DNA of 64,000 nt from Bryobacterales bacterium. Lineage in GTDB: Bacteria > Acidobacteriota > Terriglobia > Bryobacterales > Bryobacteraceae. The DNA lies in NCBI GenBank assembly GCA_003136575.1, contig PLEX01000225.1:116268-180267 (forward strand), in the 5' to 3' direction. Within the stretch, counting starts at the first letter, position 1. Each line of letters begins with the position of its first letter. The notes beneath the pieces were generated by a model that saw only the letters and a program-made list of their open reading frames with translations, searched no databases and was not told the origin of the DNA. This document shows positions 61,345 to 64,000 of this stretch, piece by piece. The position numbers and the translations under genes were made by a program.

Positions 61345-64000
61345 ATGCCTCCTTTATCCTGCCTAGCTTGCGGCGCGATGTCCGCGCCCGGATCGCGTTA
61401 TTGCTCCCATTGCGGGGCAGACCTGCCCGGGGCCGCGCCGGAGAGCCGGGGCACGATTCATAACCATCCGGAAACCTCGCACACCGCCGGGCTGCGGACT
61501 GTGCGAAAAACCTGGGTGATCGGGAGCGCGCCTGTCTGCGACATTGTAGCGCCCGGTGCTACCGTTTCGGGTCGCCATTGCCAGCTTACGCTTGTCGACG
61601 GCGTATTCACGGTTGAAGATCTGGGGTCGGCCAACGGCACCTATGTCGACGGCAAAGTCATCGCCGGGCCAACCCGGGTACAGCCCAATCAAATCATAAC
61701 GTTGGGACGTAATGCGGCGTTCCCCTGGGACCGTGTGCCGGGAAATAACGGCATCGGGACCACGCTGGTGCCGCCGCCCCCGGGCGTCAGGGTAATTCGA
61801 ATCGGGCGTAGTCCCGACAACGACGTCGTGATCGACTATCCCACCGTTTCCGGTTACCACGCGCGAATACTGCTGGATTCCGCCGGCGCCGTGATCGAGG
61901 ATCTTGGCGCCTTGAACGGCACAGCGGTCAATTCAGTCGGCAACAAGATTCGCCGGTCTCCGATTACAAGCGACGACCGCGTATTCTTTGGCTCGTATCC
62001 GGTTCCGGCCTCCAGGCTACTGACCGCGAACGAGACGCCGACCGTTGGCACCCAGCCTCACCAGCTTGTAGCAATCACAAAAGAGAGGACCGTCGCGGGA
62101 CGCGATCCGAGCTGCGATTTCCCGCTGCCTTATCCGTCGGTTTCGTGGCGTCACGCCGAATTGATTAAGACGGCCCAGGGCATCGAGGTTCGGGACCTCA
62201 AGAGCCTCAACGGCACCTTTGTCAACGGTGAAAGAATTGAGGGCACCCGCCTGCTTCGACCGGGCGAAGTTGTAAGTCTCGGGAGCATCTCGCTCGAACT
62301 AAAAGATGGCGGCACGTTGCACCGGCGCGACTACAAGGGCAACGTAACCATTGAAGTGGACGAGCTTTGCGTAGATGCCCGGGGAAAGCGGTCGGACCGG
62401 CTGCTCGAACACATCAGCCTTACGGTGTTTCCCACGGAAATGGTTGCGCTCATGGGTCCGAGCGGCGCAGGCAAGACTACCCTTCTCAAGGCCCTTAACG
62501 GTTACACCGTACCGGCGTCCGGGAATGTTCTTTTCAACGGCAATAGCCTCTACGCCAGCTTTGACACCTACCGTCTCGAGCTTGGTTACGTCCCTCAGGA
62601 CGATATCATTCACTCTCTGTTAACCGTATCCGAGGCCCTGTATTTTACGGCGCGGCTGCGGACCGATCTGCGCGATTCGGAAATCAGAGACCGCATCGGG
62701 TCCGTTCTCCAGACTCTGGAAATCGGCGCCATAGCCGACAAACTCATTGGTTCACCGGAGCGCAAGGTCATTTCGGGTGGTCAGCGCAAGCGGGTCAATA
62801 TCGCCATGGAGCTGATTTGCGACCCAACGGTACTGTTTCTGGACGAACCCACCAGTGGATTGTCGTCGAGCGATTCGTTCAAGGTCGTAAAGCATTTGTA
62901 CGAACTGGCGCGGGCGGGCAAGACCATCATGATGACGATTCACCAGCCGAGCGCCGCAATATACCGGTTGTTCGACCAGTTGGTGATGGTTTCGCGCGAT
63001 TCGAAGGAGAAGCTCCCACCCGGCGCCGACGCGGGGCCGGGCAAACTGATTTATTACGGCCCCACGTATCCGGACTCGCTGGAATTCTTTAACATCGAGG
63101 CGGTGAGCGAACTTAAACGCCGCGCACCGGGAGCCGAACCGAGCCCTGAGTTGGTTTTCGAGGGCCTTGAAGGTTCGCCTATGACGTCCGACGAATGGGA
63201 GGGAAAGTACAACGGATCTCCACAGAAGCGGCAGTATTGCGACGAACGAAAAGGCACCGTACACACAGCCGAACACGGGTCGAACCGAAAAGGCCAGCGA
63301 TTTCAGTTTGCCCAGCTCTGGAGTCTGGTCCACAGGAATCTCATTCTCAAAATCCGGGATCGTCTGCAGACCGGAATCCTGCTGGCTCAGGCGCCGGGGT
63401 TTGCGCTGCTCGTGTACCTGGCGTTTTCGCGGCTGAATTTCGACCCCTCCGCCGGAGGGGATTGGATCGGATTCACCTCGAAGCTCGCCAGCGTACACTT
63501 TCTGATGGTGATAGCGGCTATCTGGTTTGGTTGTAATAACGCCGTCAGGGAAGTGGTAGGCGAATGGTCGGTATTTGAACGCGAACAGATGGCGGGTCTC
63601 AAGATTCCGCTCTATATCCTTTCCAAGTTCATCGTTCTTGGAGCGCTCTGCGTATTTCAGTGCCTGAGCCTGCTGGGAGTCATATACTTCGCCTGTAATC
63701 TGCAGGGATCGTTCTGGTCTTTTTTTGCCGTGCTCCTGATGAGTTCTCTCTGCGGGGTCGGGGTGGGCCTTTGCATCAGCACCAAGTTCCGCACTACGGA
63801 CTCGGCCCTGGCATGTCTTCCGCTTGTCCTGCTGCCTATGATCGTTCTGGCGGGCGGCATGCAGCCTCTCTTCACGATGAGCGGAGCCACCCAAACGTTG
63901 GCAATGGCGATTCCTTCGCGGTGGGGTTACGAAGCCGACCTCCTGGCTGAGGCGACAGCGCAGCCGAAGTATTCGTTCAATCCCTGCCAGTCCGTTATGG
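61345..64000 (+). CDS. zinc-ribbon / triple-FHA / ABCG-like ATPase / ABC-2 membrane protein; incomplete at window end
   Basis: Translated by eye: MPPLSCLACGAMSAPGSRYCSHCG; FHA cores GRHCQLTL..GSANGTYVDGK, GYHARILL..GALNGTAVN, WRHAELIK..KSLNGTFVNGE; Walker A GPSGAGKTTLL; ISGGQRKRVNIAMEL; LFLDEPTSGLSS. Open to 64000, so absent from the ORF track. Confidence 0.92.
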   Translation, partial: MPPLSCLACGAMSAPGSRYCSHCGADLPGAAPESRGTIHNHPETSHTAGLRTVRKTWVIGSAPVCDIVAPGATVSGRHCQLTLVDGVFTVEDLGSANGTYVDGKVIAGPTRVQPNQIITLGRNAAFPWDRVPGNNGIGTTLVPPPPGVRVIRIGRSPDNDVVIDYPTVSGYHARILLDSAGAVIEDLGALNGTAVNSVGNKIRRSPITSDDRVFFGSYPVPASRLLTANETPTVGTQPHQLVAITKERTVAGRDPSCDFPLPYPSVSWRHAELIKTAQGIEVRDLKSLNGTFVNGERIEGTRLLRPGEVVSLGSISLELKDGGTLHRRDYKGNVTIEVDELCVDARGKRSDRLLEHISLTVFPTEMVALMGPSGAGKTTLLKALNGYTVPASGNVLFNGNSLYASFDTYRLELGYVPQDDIIHSLLTVSEALYFTARLRTDLRDSEIRDRIGSVLQTLEIGAIADKLIGSPERKVISGGQRKRVNIAMELICDPTVLFLDEPTSGLSSSDSFKVVKHLYELARAGKTIMMTIHQPSAAIYRLFDQLVMVSRDSKEKLPPGADAGPGKLIYYGPTYPDSLEFFNIEAVSELKRRAPGAEPSPELVFEGLEGSPMTSDEWEGKYNGSPQKRQYCDERKGTVHTAEHGSNRKGQRFQFAQLWSLVHRNLILKIRDRLQTGILLAQAPGFALLVYLAFSRLNFDPSAGGDWIGFTSKLASVHFLMVIAAIWFGCNNAVREVVGEWSVFEREQMAGLKIPLYILSKFIVLGALCVFQCLSLLGVIYFACNLQGSFWSFFAVLLMSSLCGVGVGLCISTKFRTTDSALACLPLVLLPMIVLAGGMQPLFTMSGATQTLAMAIPSRWGYEADLLAEATAQPKYSFNPCQSVM

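Noticed and set aside
62752-63894. 380-aa minus-strand ORF
   Set aside because: Antisense to the FHA-ABC transporter reading frame; no domain signal.

Overview
This is a GC-rich bacterial chromosomal window. Acidobacteria (Solibacter/Bryobacter-like) is inferred only from protein style: SBBP and IPT/TIG surface proteins, Tat-linked sugar isomerases, cyclic glucan synthase. Most of it is an ordinary envelope, stress and carbohydrate gene complement. The most unusual parts are as follows. (1) A ~13 kb segment (about 1.93-14.97 kb) is bounded by two identical 52-bp direct repeats. Each repeat is the 3' half of a tRNA-Gly(CCC)-like gene cut at the anticodon loop. 11-bp AACGGTGTTCA-type repeats lie just inside both ends, which is the layout of tyrosine-recombinase att sites, but no integrase is visible inside. 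The cargo is a 2643-aa secreted multidomain protein, a truncated-looking HAF-repeat protein, a convergent sensor kinase / sigma54-activator pair, and a DUF2147 protein. Toxin/defence-like remnants lie outside both ends. (2) At the right edge there is a divergent locus: Ser/Thr kinase, two large TPR-type secreted proteins and a small Ig-like secreted protein on the minus strand, opposite a zinc-ribbon/3xFHA/ABC-transporter ORF on the plus strand that runs off the window and is missing from the supplied ORF track. (3) A glucoamylase-family pseudogene carries a Trp-to-TGA stop at a conserved position plus a downstream frameshift. (4) There is a fumarase with an N-terminal SFPASD-motif extension, an HNH nuclease paired with a small antitoxin-like gene, and several small membrane-protein ORFs below the ORF-track cutoff. 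No rRNA, complete tRNA, CRISPR array or recognisable transposase was found. All assignments come from reading motifs by eye; no database search was possible.
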